A DNA stretch of 33,192 nucleotides from Desulfobacterales bacterium. Its GTDB lineage: Bacteria > Desulfobacterota > Desulfobacteria > Desulfobacterales > SpSt-501. Within the stretch, counting starts at the first letter, position 1. Each line of letters opens with the position of its first letter. Below, one piece after another: positions 1 through 7,108 of this stretch. The stretch spans positions 1 through 33,192 of the forward strand of contig JALOOS010000005.1 in the NCBI GenBank assembly GCA_025454275.1. The letters are read 5' to 3'. The position numbers and the translations under genes were made by a program. The notes below the pieces were generated by a model that worked only from the letters and a program-made list of their open reading frames with translations, searched no databases and was not told the DNA's origin.

Positions 1-2240
1 TTGGCGTAGATGACCTTGCTGTCGCCGGGCGCGTAGAAATCCTCGAGCACCGATGCCGTGCGAAATCCCGTGCGCTCATAGAAGGCGCGGGTGCTGGCAT
101 ACTGCGGCCGGCCCGAAGTATCCGCGTAGAGCGTTGCCCCTCCCGCCTGACGGATCAACCGCTCCACCTCCATGAGGATCATTCGCCCGAGGCCCTTGCC
201 CTGGTTGTCGGGGGCCACCACGATCCAATAGAGGTCGAAGGCCGAGACCGTCATGGGCACCGGCCCATAGCAGGCATAGCCAGTCGTCTGGCCGTTCCGC
301 TCCATGAAGACGAAATGGTACCCGCTGGCCGCTCCCTTGGCGATACGCTCCAGCACAAGCTCTTCGGCGACGATCACCTCGGCGCGGCTGAAGAAGCCGG
401 TGGCCTCCGCCAGGCGACGCACGCGCTGGGGGTCCTGGGGCTCCACGTGGTGCCGGAGCCGGTAGGTCGCAACGGCCGGCGGCGCCGCCCGGCGGCGCGG
501 CGCGGCGGCGCAATGCGCGGCGGAGAGGCCCTCGAAAAAGGCGCGGGCGTTCATTCCCAGCGTGCGCGTCCGGTAGCCTCCCTCCTGCACGACCAGAACG
601 GGGATGCCGAGCTCCCCGATCATCCGCCCGTTGTGGCGGAAATCGGTGCGGGTCAGCGTCCAGGTGCCGGTAGGGTCTCCTTTGGCGGCATCCAGTCCGA
701 GCGCCACGACCAGGAAATCGGGGTCGAAATTCGCGATGCGCCGCAGGGCCGTCGCCAGCGCCTTGCGATAGCGTTCGCCGTCGATCGCCTCCGGCAGGGG
801 CAGGTTCAGGTTGAAACCGGCGCCCTCGCCGCTGCCGATCTCGTCGCGGAAGCCTGAGAAATAGGGGTAGGCGAAACTCGGGTCCCCGTGGATCGAGACC
901 GTCAGGACGTCCGGGCGGTCGTAGAAAATCTCCTGTTGGCCGTTGCCGTGGTGGTAGTCGATGTCGAGAATGGCCACCCGACCCTGCCGGCGCAGGAATT
1001 GGGCGGCGATGGCCGTGTTGTTGAAATAACAAAACCCGCCGAAGGCGCGCCGCTCGGCGTGGTGACCCGGCGGCCGCACGAGGGCGTAGGCCATCCGCCG
1101 CCCGTGGATGAGCTCCTGGGCGGCGGTGAGGGTGCAGTTCACGGCGCCGCGCGCGGCGGCATAGGCGTGGCGGGTAATCGGGGTGAAGGTGTCGATGCAG
1201 AAGTAGCCGGCCAGCACCGAACGGTCTTTCGGGGGGCGGGCCTTGTTGCGGATCGGAAAGACGTAGGGATAGATGGGGTCGTCCTCCTGGATCTCGGCGC
1301 AGGTCCGGCGGAGGAAGTTCACGAAATCGGCATCGTGCACGCTGAGCAGGAGTTTTTCCGGGAAAACCGCGGCCGGAAGGATGTCGAACAGAGGGCCGGC
1401 GGCTATTTCCGACAGAATGCTGCGCACCCGCGCCGGGGCTTCGACGTAGCCGCGCTCGTGTACGTGGTGAATCGCATGCTGGTCGTGAAATACAAGGACG
1501 ATCTTTTCGCAGGGGGTGCCGGCGAGGGCCGGGGCCACCGAGGCAGGCGTGAGGTAGCGGAACTCGCGGAGCCGGACCGGGTCCTCCGTAATGGAGGCGA
1601 CCACCTTCTCCACATATTCCGGGGGAACGGCGCCGGCGTACTTGCGCTCCAGGATCGTGCGGGCCACCGCGCGCATGAAGTCACGCCCCGGCCGTTCGGT
1701 CCGGTCCAGCCCGTCGAACATCAGGTAGGGCATGCAGGTCTGGCCGGCCTTGTACGGGGTCTCGTAGGCCGTGCCGATGATCGGGCGCGCCCCGTAGCGC
1801 TCGTAGAACCTCAGCCGCGCCCGGTTGTCGGGGAGAAGCGCCTCCTGAGGGCAGAGGGCCGAATCATCCGGCAGGCATTCGAAAAAGAGGGCCTGGGCGC
1901 CGGAGGCCGCGGCCTCCTGGCGCACCCGTTCGTAGAGCGCACCGCCCACTCCGCCGCTGGCCCGGCCGACCCGGGTGGCGATCCAGTCGAGGTAGCAGAA
2001 GCGGATGCGGGGCTCGTGCAGGAGAACGGCAAATCCCAATACGCGCCGGCGGCCGTCCTCCGCCACCGAAAGGGTGGTGCGGAACCGTTTCAGAAAAGGG
2101 TCGTGGAGATGGCGGCCGAGCTGGTCGATTTCGGCCGCGGGGACGGCCGCGAAGCGGCTGCGCATGATCGCCTTCACCTGCTCCAGCGCGGCCCGGTTGA
2201 CCGGCAGCACCTCGTCGTAAACGCGGCGGATGCGGAACAT
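1..2240 (-). CDS. GNAT / acetylpolyamine amidohydrolase (class II HDAC-like) / GNAT fusion, 3' end cut by window edge
   Basis: About 746 codons are visible from an ATG at 2240; the frame is still open at the left edge. Residues ~1-190 form a GNAT acetyltransferase-like domain. Residues ~245-570 form a histone-deacetylase/acetylpolyamine-amidohydrolase domain with PPGHHA near residue 390, the zinc-binding DIDYHHGNG near 427, GLDAAKGDP near 514 and the catalytic-tyrosine motif QEGGY near 554. Residues ~590 to the end form a second GNAT domain with the acetyl-CoA loop QGKGLG. The PYFSGFRDEIG and FCIDTFTPIT segments resemble acetylpolyamine amidohydrolases more than true histone deacetylases (family knowledge from memory). 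It is the last visible gene of the kamA operon, three bases after the preceding stop. A small acetylated diamine or amino acid is the likely substrate; this is inference. Domain assignment is confident, substrate unknown. Confidence 0.9.
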   Translation of the reverse strand, partial: MFRIRRVYDEVLPVNRAALEQVKAIMRSRFAAVPAAEIDQLGRHLHDPFLKRFRTTLSVAEDGRRRVLGFAVLLHEPRIRFCYLDWIATRVGRASGGVGGALYERVRQEAAASGAQALFFECLPDDSALCPQEALLPDNRARLRFYERYGARPIIGTAYETPYKAGQTCMPYLMFDGLDRTERPGRDFMRAVARTILERKYAGAVPPEYVEKVVASITEDPVRLREFRYLTPASVAPALAGTPCEKIVLVFHDQHAIHHVHERGYVEAPARVRSILSEIAAGPLFDILPAAVFPEKLLLSVHDADFVNFLRRTCAEIQEDDPIYPYVFPIRNKARPPKDRSVLAGYFCIDTFTPITRHAYAAARGAVNCTLTAAQELIHGRRMAYALVRPPGHHAERRAFGGFCYFNNTAIAAQFLRRQGRVAILDIDYHHGNGQQEIFYDRPDVLTVSIHGDPSFAYPYFSGFRDEIGSGEGAGFNLNLPLPEAIDGERYRKALATALRRIANFDPDFLVVALGLDAAKGDPTGTWTLTRTDFRHNGRMIGELGIPVLVVQEGGYRTRTLGMNARAFFEGLSAAHCAAAPRRRAAPPAVATYRLRHHVEPQDPQRVRRLAEATGFFSRAEVIVAEELVLERIAKGAASGYHFVFMERNGQTTGYACYGPVPMTVSAFDLYWIVVAPDNQGKGLGRMILMEVERLIRQAGGATLYADTSGRPQYASTRAFYERTGFRTASVLEDFYAPGDSKVIYA

Positions 2241-2243
2241 GAC

Positions 2244-3254
2244 TCACCCCCCCTTGCGCCCGGCCGCAGCGATAATGCGCGCCACGGCCGTCTGGAAGGG
2301 AATGCCGGCTGTTTCCAGTGCGGCCGCAAAACCGGCATCAGGCGAAAGGCAGGGGTTGGCGTTGATCTCGAGGATCCAGGGCTCTTCCCCGCCATCGACC
2401 CGGAAATCGACCCGGGCGTAGCCGTTCAATCCGAAGAGCTTCCAGCAGCTCAGGGCCAGGGCTCCCAGCCGCTCCAGCAGGGCGGCATCCTGCCGCGGAA
2501 ACTCGAACCGGCGAGGGGTGTGGCTGAATTCGAAGGAGTCCGGATCCCACTTGGCGCGGTAGCCGACGATGCGCGGCCGGTTTTCGGGATAGCCTTCGAA
2601 GAGAATTTCCGCCGGGGGCAGGAGTTGCGGGCCTTGGGGCGCGGCCAGCAGCGACAGGTTGAACTCCCGGCCGGCGATGAAGCACTCGGCGAAACAGGCG
2701 CCGCCGAGGCGCGGGGCCCTTTCCGGGAGCGCCGCCGCGGCTTCGGTCGCGTTCTGCATGAGCGTGAGATCCGTTTCGTCGAGACCGATCGAGGCATGCT
2801 CCCACACCGATTTGACGATCCATTGCGCACCCGGCGGCGTCTCCGGGGGGGCGGCCAGGTCCGGGGCGTCTGCCGGGAAAGGGCCGATCCAGGCCGGTGT
2901 CGGCAGGCGGGCCGCGGAGAGAAGCTGCTTGGCGAGGATCTTGTGGGAGGTGAGGGCGACGGCCTCCGCCGGAGCCCCGGTGTAGGGCAGGCCGAGGGCA
3001 TCCAGGAGGCCGGGAACCAGGTGGATCAGGCGCCCCGTGCGGTCCAGGGATTCCACCAGGTTGAACACGCAATCGGGCGCAAGCTCAGCCAGGCGCCTCT
3101 TCGCCAGGGCCAAATCCAGGCTGCAGGGCAGGGGGACAGCCGTATGGCCGAGCGCGTGCAGGGCGGCCGCTACCGCGTCGACCTGAACCTCGACATCGCG
3201 TGCATCGGGTGCCTCATGGTCATCGACGGCATTGTGGGCGATGACTACGCGCAT
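2244..3254 (-). CDS. ATP-grasp ligase, D-Ala-D-Ala ligase-like (second of the pair)
   Basis: 336 residues. The N-terminal half looks like a pre-ATP-grasp domain (MRVVIAHNAV; CVFNLVESLDRTG). The ATP-grasp core follows, with WIVKSVWEHASIGLD as the ATP lysine strand, CFAECFIAGREFNLSL, YARVDFRVDG, and the metal-binding EINANPCLSPDAG near the end. These features fit the Ddl/RimK-type carboxylate-amine ligases, which activate a carboxylate as acyl phosphate and join it to an amine. The gene starts 10 nt inside the previous ligase gene and stops three bases before the GNAT-deacetylase fusion, so translational coupling is likely. It is clearly divergent from the partner ligase (different ATP-binding and C-terminal loops), so the two probably accept different substrates. 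It is unlikely to be the cell-wall Ddl: two copies sit next to an aminomutase and no murein gene is nearby. Confidence 0.88.
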   Translation of the reverse strand: MRVVIAHNAVDDHEAPDARDVEVQVDAVAAALHALGHTAVPLPCSLDLALAKRRLAELAPDCVFNLVESLDRTGRLIHLVPGLLDALGLPYTGAPAEAVALTSHKILAKQLLSAARLPTPAWIGPFPADAPDLAAPPETPPGAQWIVKSVWEHASIGLDETDLTLMQNATEAAAALPERAPRLGGACFAECFIAGREFNLSLLAAPQGPQLLPPAEILFEGYPENRPRIVGYRAKWDPDSFEFSHTPRRFEFPRQDAALLERLGALALSCWKLFGLNGYARVDFRVDGGEEPWILEINANPCLSPDAGFAAALETAGIPFQTAVARIIAAAGRKGG

Positions 3255-4258
3255 GGCCGCGCGCGCGCAGCGGGCACGGGGATCCGCATCCCGGCGGAGG
3301 CAAGGATCCGGGCGATCAGCTGGTCGAAGGAGATGCCGGCCAGGCCGCAGATGATCGGCAGATCGGAGTGTTCGGGATGCAGCCCGGCGAGCGGGTTCAC
3401 TTCCATGAACTGCGGCCGGCCGCGCCGGTCGCAGCGCAGGTCGAGCCGGCCGGCGTCCCGGCAGCCGAGGACCCGCCAGGCGTTCAGGGCGATCGCTTCG
3501 ACCTCGGCTACCAGCGGGTCCTCTTCCGGGCGCAGGAGCCGGTAGCGCACCAGCTCCTCGGAGTTCTCCTTGTTGTGATAGGAATAGACCTGCTGCTCGG
3601 CGGCCGCTAGAAGCAGCACTTCCATCGTCCCCAGGACCTCCGCTCGCGGCCCGGTGCCGATCACGGCGGTCGTGAACTCCCGGCCGGGCAGAAACCGCTC
3701 CACGAGCACCGGCTGCCCGTAGGCGGCGAGCAGGGCGCCGCAGGCCGGCGGCAGGGCACGCCGGGAGCGGACGATGGAGCTGGCGGAGACGCCCTTGCCG
3801 GTGCCCTCCGCCACGGGCTTGATGAAGTAGGGCGGCCCGAAGCGGATCTCCGCCGCCGCCTCCGGCGAGGCCGCGACGCCGAAATCGCAGGTGGGGATCC
3901 GGGCGTCGCGGATCACGTGCTTGGTCATGCCCTTGTGCAGGGTGAGGCTCATGACCAGCGGGTCTGAAAAGGTATACGGGATTCGGTAGGCGTCGAGAAG
4001 CGCGGGAACCTGGGCTTCGCGGCCGATCCCGGTCAACCCTTCGGCAATGTTGAACACGAGGTCCCAGCGGCCGCCCGCCGCCAGGCGCTCCACCAGCTGT
4101 TGGACGTTTCCGATCCGGTCGGTCTCGTGGCCCAACCGGCGGAGCGCCGCCTCGATGGCCGCAATCGTCTCCTCGCGGTCGAACTCGGCCGTTTCGTCTT
4201 CCGAGTACCCCCGCGCCAGGTACTCGCTCCTCAGATCGTATGTCAGGCCGATCCGCAT
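3245..4258 (-). CDS. ATP-grasp ligase, D-Ala-D-Ala ligase-like (first of the pair)
   Basis: 337 residues. Family marks in order: N-terminal fold start MRIGLTYDLRSEYL, DLVFNIAEGLTG (the Ddl-like VFNxxEG element), YFIKPVAEGTGKGVS for ATP binding, VLVERFLPGREFTTAV, AGRLDLRCD, and MEVNPLAGLHPEHSDLPI, where Glu and Asn bind metal and the following loop contacts the acceptor in D-Ala-D-Ala ligases. It follows the aminomutase gene by 16 nt and overlaps the next ligase gene by 10 nt, placing it in one operon. Known family reaction: ATP-dependent amide-bond formation between two small amino acids. The inferred role is coupling a beta-amino acid made by the upstream aminomutase. The residue that fixes D-Ala specificity was not checked, so cell-wall ligase activity is not excluded. 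Confidence 0.88.
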   Translation of the reverse strand: MRIGLTYDLRSEYLARGYSEDETAEFDREETIAAIEAALRRLGHETDRIGNVQQLVERLAAGGRWDLVFNIAEGLTGIGREAQVPALLDAYRIPYTFSDPLVMSLTLHKGMTKHVIRDARIPTCDFGVAASPEAAAEIRFGPPYFIKPVAEGTGKGVSASSIVRSRRALPPACGALLAAYGQPVLVERFLPGREFTTAVIGTGPRAEVLGTMEVLLLAAAEQQVYSYHNKENSEELVRYRLLRPEEDPLVAEVEAIALNAWRVLGCRDAGRLDLRCDRRGRPQFMEVNPLAGLHPEHSDLPIICGLAGISFDQLIARILASAGMRIPVPAARARPCA

Positions 4259-4274
4259 GCGGGCGCGTTCCGTG

Positions 4275-5600
4275 TCAGGAACCGATCACGTCCGGGTAGC
4301 GGTACTGACGGTCGCAGTAGTTGCGCAGCAGCAGCATGTCCCCCTCGCGTCCCTCCACGTAGTTCGGCATCAGCGGGATTTTACCGCCGCCGCCGGGGGC
4401 GTCGATCACATAGGTGGGCACGGCGTAGCCGCTGGTGTGGCCCCGCAGGCCGCGGATGATGTCGAGGCCGGATTCGACCGCCGTGCGGAAATGGCTCGAC
4501 CCGGTGATCGGGTCGCACTGGTAGATGTAGTACGGCCGCACCCGCATGCGCAGCAGCTGGTGACAGAGCGCGGTCATGGTGGCGACGTTGTCATTGATCC
4601 CCTTGAGCAGCACGGTCTGGGAGCCCAAGGGGATGCCCGCGTTTGCCAGCCGCTCGCAGGCGCGGGTCGCCTCCGGCGTACACTCGGAGGGGTGGGTGAA
4701 ATGCAGGCTCATCCACAGGGGATGGTAGCGCCGCAGCACGCGGACAAGATTCGGGGTGATGCGCTGGGGCAGCACGGCCGGGACCTTGGTGCCGATCCTG
4801 AGAATTTCCACATGCGGGATCGCCCGCAACTGGGAGAGCAGCCACCCGATGCGCTCATCGTTCAAGGTCAGGGGGTCGCCGCCGGAGATCAGGACGTCCC
4901 GCACCGCAGGTGTTGAGCGGATATACTCGATGGCGCGCTCCAACCGCGAACGGCTGGGGTAGATGGCGCCGTGGCCCACCACGCGGGAGCGCGTACAGTA
5001 GCGGCAATAGGTCGAGCAGAAATCCAGCACCAGCAGCAGGACCCGGTCCGGGTAGCGGTGTACCAGGCCGGGGACCGGGCTCATGGAGTCTTCGCCCAGG
5101 GGGTCGTCGGCCTCCTCCGGCGTGGTGATGAACTCGGCTGCCGTGGGCACCACCGTCCGGCGCAGCGCCTCCTGCGGGTCGTCCCGGGAGACCAGGCTCA
5201 TGAAGTAGGGCGTAATGCCGACCGGCAGCCGGGACTGGATTTTCTCGACCGCCGCGCGCTCCGGTTCGGAGAGGTTCAACATGCGCTCCAACTGATCCAT
5301 GTGACGGATCCGGTGGCGGATCTGCCACTGCCAGTCATTCCACTCTTTGTCGGTTACAGCGGGGAAAAAGGTGCGGCGAAACGCGGCCGTCTTGGGGTTC
5401 GAGGCGGGGCGTGACCGGGAGGCCGGAAAGACCGAAACCTTCCCTCTTAAACGCGGCGTGATGTCGGGTAATGGGACAACGTTTTGAAGACAGGCTGCAG
5501 AACCGGGAGGTTCGTCCTCGTTTTCACCTGCCAGCTCCCCGCCTGACCCCGGCACGGAGGCGCTGACAGGTTGCTGAAAACTCGCCGCATCTGGTTTCAT
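4275..5600 (-). CDS. kamA: KamA-family radical SAM aminomutase (lysine 2,3-aminomutase-like)
   Basis: 441 residues from the ATG at 5600, which has AAGGAG 13 nt upstream; the more upstream ATG at 5741 lacks support and would overlap leader sequence. The radical SAM cluster motif CxxxCxxC is C195/C199/C202, GGDPLTL lies at 240-246, and the PLP lysine is K407 in APGGGGK. D363 and D400 have the same mutual spacing (37) and the same distance to the PLP lysine (7) as the two aspartates that bind the side-chain ammonium of lysine in clostridial lysine 2,3-aminomutase, so lysine is the favoured substrate. Odd points: an unusual ~85-residue Pro/Ser-rich N-terminal extension, and absence of the C-terminal cysteine cluster that binds zinc in the clostridial enzyme. 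First gene of the operon with the two ATP-grasp ligases and the acetyltransferase-deacetylase fusion. Confidence 0.9.
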   Translation of the reverse strand: MKPDAASFQQPVSASVPGSGGELAGENEDEPPGSAACLQNVVPLPDITPRLRGKVSVFPASRSRPASNPKTAAFRRTFFPAVTDKEWNDWQWQIRHRIRHMDQLERMLNLSEPERAAVEKIQSRLPVGITPYFMSLVSRDDPQEALRRTVVPTAAEFITTPEEADDPLGEDSMSPVPGLVHRYPDRVLLLVLDFCSTYCRYCTRSRVVGHGAIYPSRSRLERAIEYIRSTPAVRDVLISGGDPLTLNDERIGWLLSQLRAIPHVEILRIGTKVPAVLPQRITPNLVRVLRRYHPLWMSLHFTHPSECTPEATRACERLANAGIPLGSQTVLLKGINDNVATMTALCHQLLRMRVRPYYIYQCDPITGSSHFRTAVESGLDIIRGLRGHTSGYAVPTYVIDAPGGGGKIPLMPNYVEGREGDMLLLRNYCDRQYRYPDVIGS

Positions 5601-5789
5601 GGGTTGATTTGATCTCCTTTCTGTTTCGCAATGGTTCCCATTGCCGATTTGCTTGAATTCACATACATAAAGGAGTATGCTGGTTCCATCGGTGATGCTT
5701 TTTACGACGGAGGTGGTTCTGCCGGCCCCGCTGTGCGGCATTACCTGAGAATCAGCCCTTTACCCCCTCGATATGGTATTTTGGCGGCG

Positions 5790-5818
5790 AACCTAATACA
5801 AAATAAAGTGCATGTCAA
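5790..5818 (-). promoter_or_regulatory. Putative sigma70 promoter P2 of kamA operon
   Basis: On the minus strand a perfect -35 TTGACA (5813-5818) is followed after exactly 17 nt by TAGGTT (5790-5795). Transcription would start near 5783 and give a leader of about 183 nt before the kamA ATG. The -10 is weak (3 of 6). Confidence 0.5.
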
Positions 5819-5865
5819 CAAAATATTCGCCCGGCCGGGTTTCGCTCTGCAGGCGATTGAAAGTG

Positions 5866-5894
5866 ATTATACAATAAAATTCCGATGATTACAA
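5866..5894 (-). promoter_or_regulatory. Putative sigma70 promoter P1 of kamA operon
   Basis: On the minus strand TTGTAA (5889-5894) and a perfect TATAAT (5866-5871) are separated by 17 nt, in the most AT-rich part of the intergenic region. It lies upstream of, and in tandem with, the second promoter at 5790-5818. Confidence 0.6.
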
Positions 5895-6008
5895 CATATT
5901 CCGGAGCTCCTTGCAGGGAGCCCCCGCACGCGTTTCATCATAATAACCATATGATATGATTAAAAGTGTTTTACGGCCCACGGCGTGCACATTATCGGCC
6001 GGTTTCTG

Positions 6009-6024
6009 TGAAACTTGAGTTTCA
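6009..6024. promoter_or_regulatory. 16-bp dyad upstream of the CBM48 gene
   Basis: TGAAACTTGAGTTTCA has 7-nt perfect arms with a 2-nt centre, and ends 40 nt before the CBM48 start codon. It could be an operator or a small hairpin in the leader. No regulator is identified. Confidence 0.4.
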
Positions 6025-6064
6025 ATCATCAGCTCCAACCTTTTGCGGAGAAAGGAGGTCGGTG

Positions 6065-6382
6065 ATGCCTCGACCACCGAAACGAACGAAAAAGAGAGCC
6101 CCTTCACGGCGCCGGATCGAATTCGTCCTGGACAGCCCTCAGGCGAAACAGGTGATACTGATGGGGGATTTCAACCAGTGGGATCCCAAGGTCCACCCGA
6201 TGAAAAAAGACTCCGGCGGCCTTTGGCGCCGGCGGGTGATGATCCATCCCGGGCGCTATGAGTATCGTTTCTGGGTGGATGGGGAGTGGGTCAACGATCC
6301 TCAGAATCCCGAGCGCTGTCCCAACTGCTTCGGCAGCGAAAACAACCTCATCACCGTGACGGATCGAACCGCGCCCGCCTGA
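6065..6382 (+). CDS. Small stand-alone glycogen-binding (AMPK-beta/CBM48-type) protein
   Basis: 105 residues. After a very basic N-terminus (MPRPPKRTKKR), the rest of the protein is a single early-set/CBM48 fold: IEFVLDSPQAKQVILMGDFNQWD, where GDFNQW is the hallmark loop, then YEYRFWVDGEWVNDP and NNLITV. The start at 6065 is fixed by AAAGGAGG at 6051-6057; a longer frame from 5966 has no such signal. This domain binds alpha-glucans in AMPK beta subunits and branching enzymes, and no catalytic domain is attached here. It precedes the DUF47-PiT pair by 75 nt on the same strand, but a functional link with phosphate uptake is not evident. The basic tail might contact nucleic acid or polyanions (speculative). 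Confidence 0.85.
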   Translation: MPRPPKRTKKRAPSRRRIEFVLDSPQAKQVILMGDFNQWDPKVHPMKKDSGGLWRRRVMIHPGRYEYRFWVDGEWVNDPQNPERCPNCFGSENNLITVTDRTAPA

Positions 6383-6457
6383 GGCGTTGCGCCCGGGAAC
6401 GGAAGCGGCTCGCGCAGACGAGTCACCGCGCGGAGCAGGTCTGCAGCGGAGATGCGC

Positions 6458-7108
6458 ATGTTCAACTTCCTCTTCAAAAAGGAAAAGCAGCTCGAGTCCC
6501 TGATTTACCAGTATCTCGACCATTTCGGCCAAACCCGGGAGCACTTCCTCAAGGCCATGGACACCTGCCTGAACGAAGGCATCTGCGGCGAGTTCGTCTT
6601 CCTGACCGATCAGACCCACAAGTTCGAATCCAAGGCGGATGAGATCCGCGACGAGATCAACTACATGATGTACAGCCGCGCGCTGATCCCTGAATCGCGC
6701 GAGGACATCATGAGCCTGATCGAGCAGGTGGAGGTCATCCCGCGCATTTTCGAGCTGATTCTGCACATCATTCGCACCCAGAAGCTGAAGATCCCCGAGT
6801 TCGTGGTGCTCGAGGTGAAGGACCTGCTCCGCATTTCCGCGGAGAGCTGCGAACTGGTGAGCAAACAGATCGACCTGCTGCTCAGGAACCGCCAGGGCAT
6901 CCGGGTGCTGCTGGCCACCATCGACGGCAACGAAAGCCACTGCGATCACATCGAGCGCAGCCTGATGACGAAGATCTTCGACTCCGATCTAGAGATCGTG
7001 CACAAGCTCCAACTCAAGGAGTTGATCGTGGCGATGGGCGAGATTTCCGACCAGGCCGACCGGGTCTCGCGGCGGGTGAATATTCTCACCCTCAAGAGGC
7101 GGGTCTGA
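6458..7108 (+). CDS. DUF47 / PhoU-like phosphate transport accessory protein
   Basis: 216 residues from the ATG at 6458, six bases after GGAG. An in-frame ATG at 6452 sits too close to the Shine-Dalgarno sequence. The protein is all-helical with MFNFLFKKEKQLESLIYQYLDHF at the start and the repeated acidic helices typical of DUF47 (TIGR00153) proteins, for example THKFESKADEIRDEIN, which resembles the PhoU metal-binding E/DxxxD pattern. Proteins of this family are encoded next to PiT transporters and are thought to modulate them. Here the stop codon overlaps the pit start (TGATG), giving tight coupling. Function as a PiT regulator is inferred from family and context. Confidence 0.88.
   Translation: MFNFLFKKEKQLESLIYQYLDHFGQTREHFLKAMDTCLNEGICGEFVFLTDQTHKFESKADEIRDEINYMMYSRALIPESREDIMSLIEQVEVIPRIFELILHIIRTQKLKIPEFVVLEVKDLLRISAESCELVSKQIDLLLRNRQGIRVLLATIDGNESHCDHIERSLMTKIFDSDLEIVHKLQLKELIVAMGEISDQADRVSRRVNILTLKRRV

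Larger units (their letters stand above)
5601..6064. other. AT-rich divergent intergenic region between kamA and the CBM48 gene
   Basis: This 464-base stretch is the longest without a gene and is markedly more AT-rich than its surroundings. It holds two tandem minus-strand promoters for kamA (5866-5894 and 5790-5818) and so a kamA leader of about 180 nt. It also has a short GGAGCTCC-centred dyad near 5902 and a clean dyad at 6009-6024 just ahead of the plus-strand gene. An 85-codon frame at 5631-5888 lacks a ribosome binding site and overlaps the promoters, so I do not call it. I see no recognisable riboswitch. Confidence 0.7.

Noticed and set aside
888-3545. Plus-strand frame of 885 codons
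   Set aside because: It is the antisense shadow of the GNAT-deacetylase fusion and the ATP-grasp gene; composition is His/Arg/Gly-rich with no recognisable domain, while the minus frames carry intact motifs.
4275-5600. EpmB assignment for the radical SAM gene
   Set aside because: The lysine-type aspartate at D400 and the APGGGGK end match KamA; E. coli EpmB, as I recall it, lacks this aspartate and is about 100 residues shorter.
5601-5783. Possible riboswitch (cyclic-di-GMP or lysine type) in the kamA leader
   Set aside because: Fragments such as AACCATTGC and ACCGATGG recall the GEMM motif, but the order and the conserved core do not fit; the lysine riboswitch core is also absent.
5631-5888. 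85-codon frame in the kamA leader region
   Set aside because: No ribosome binding site, lies across the kamA promoters, and resembles no protein.
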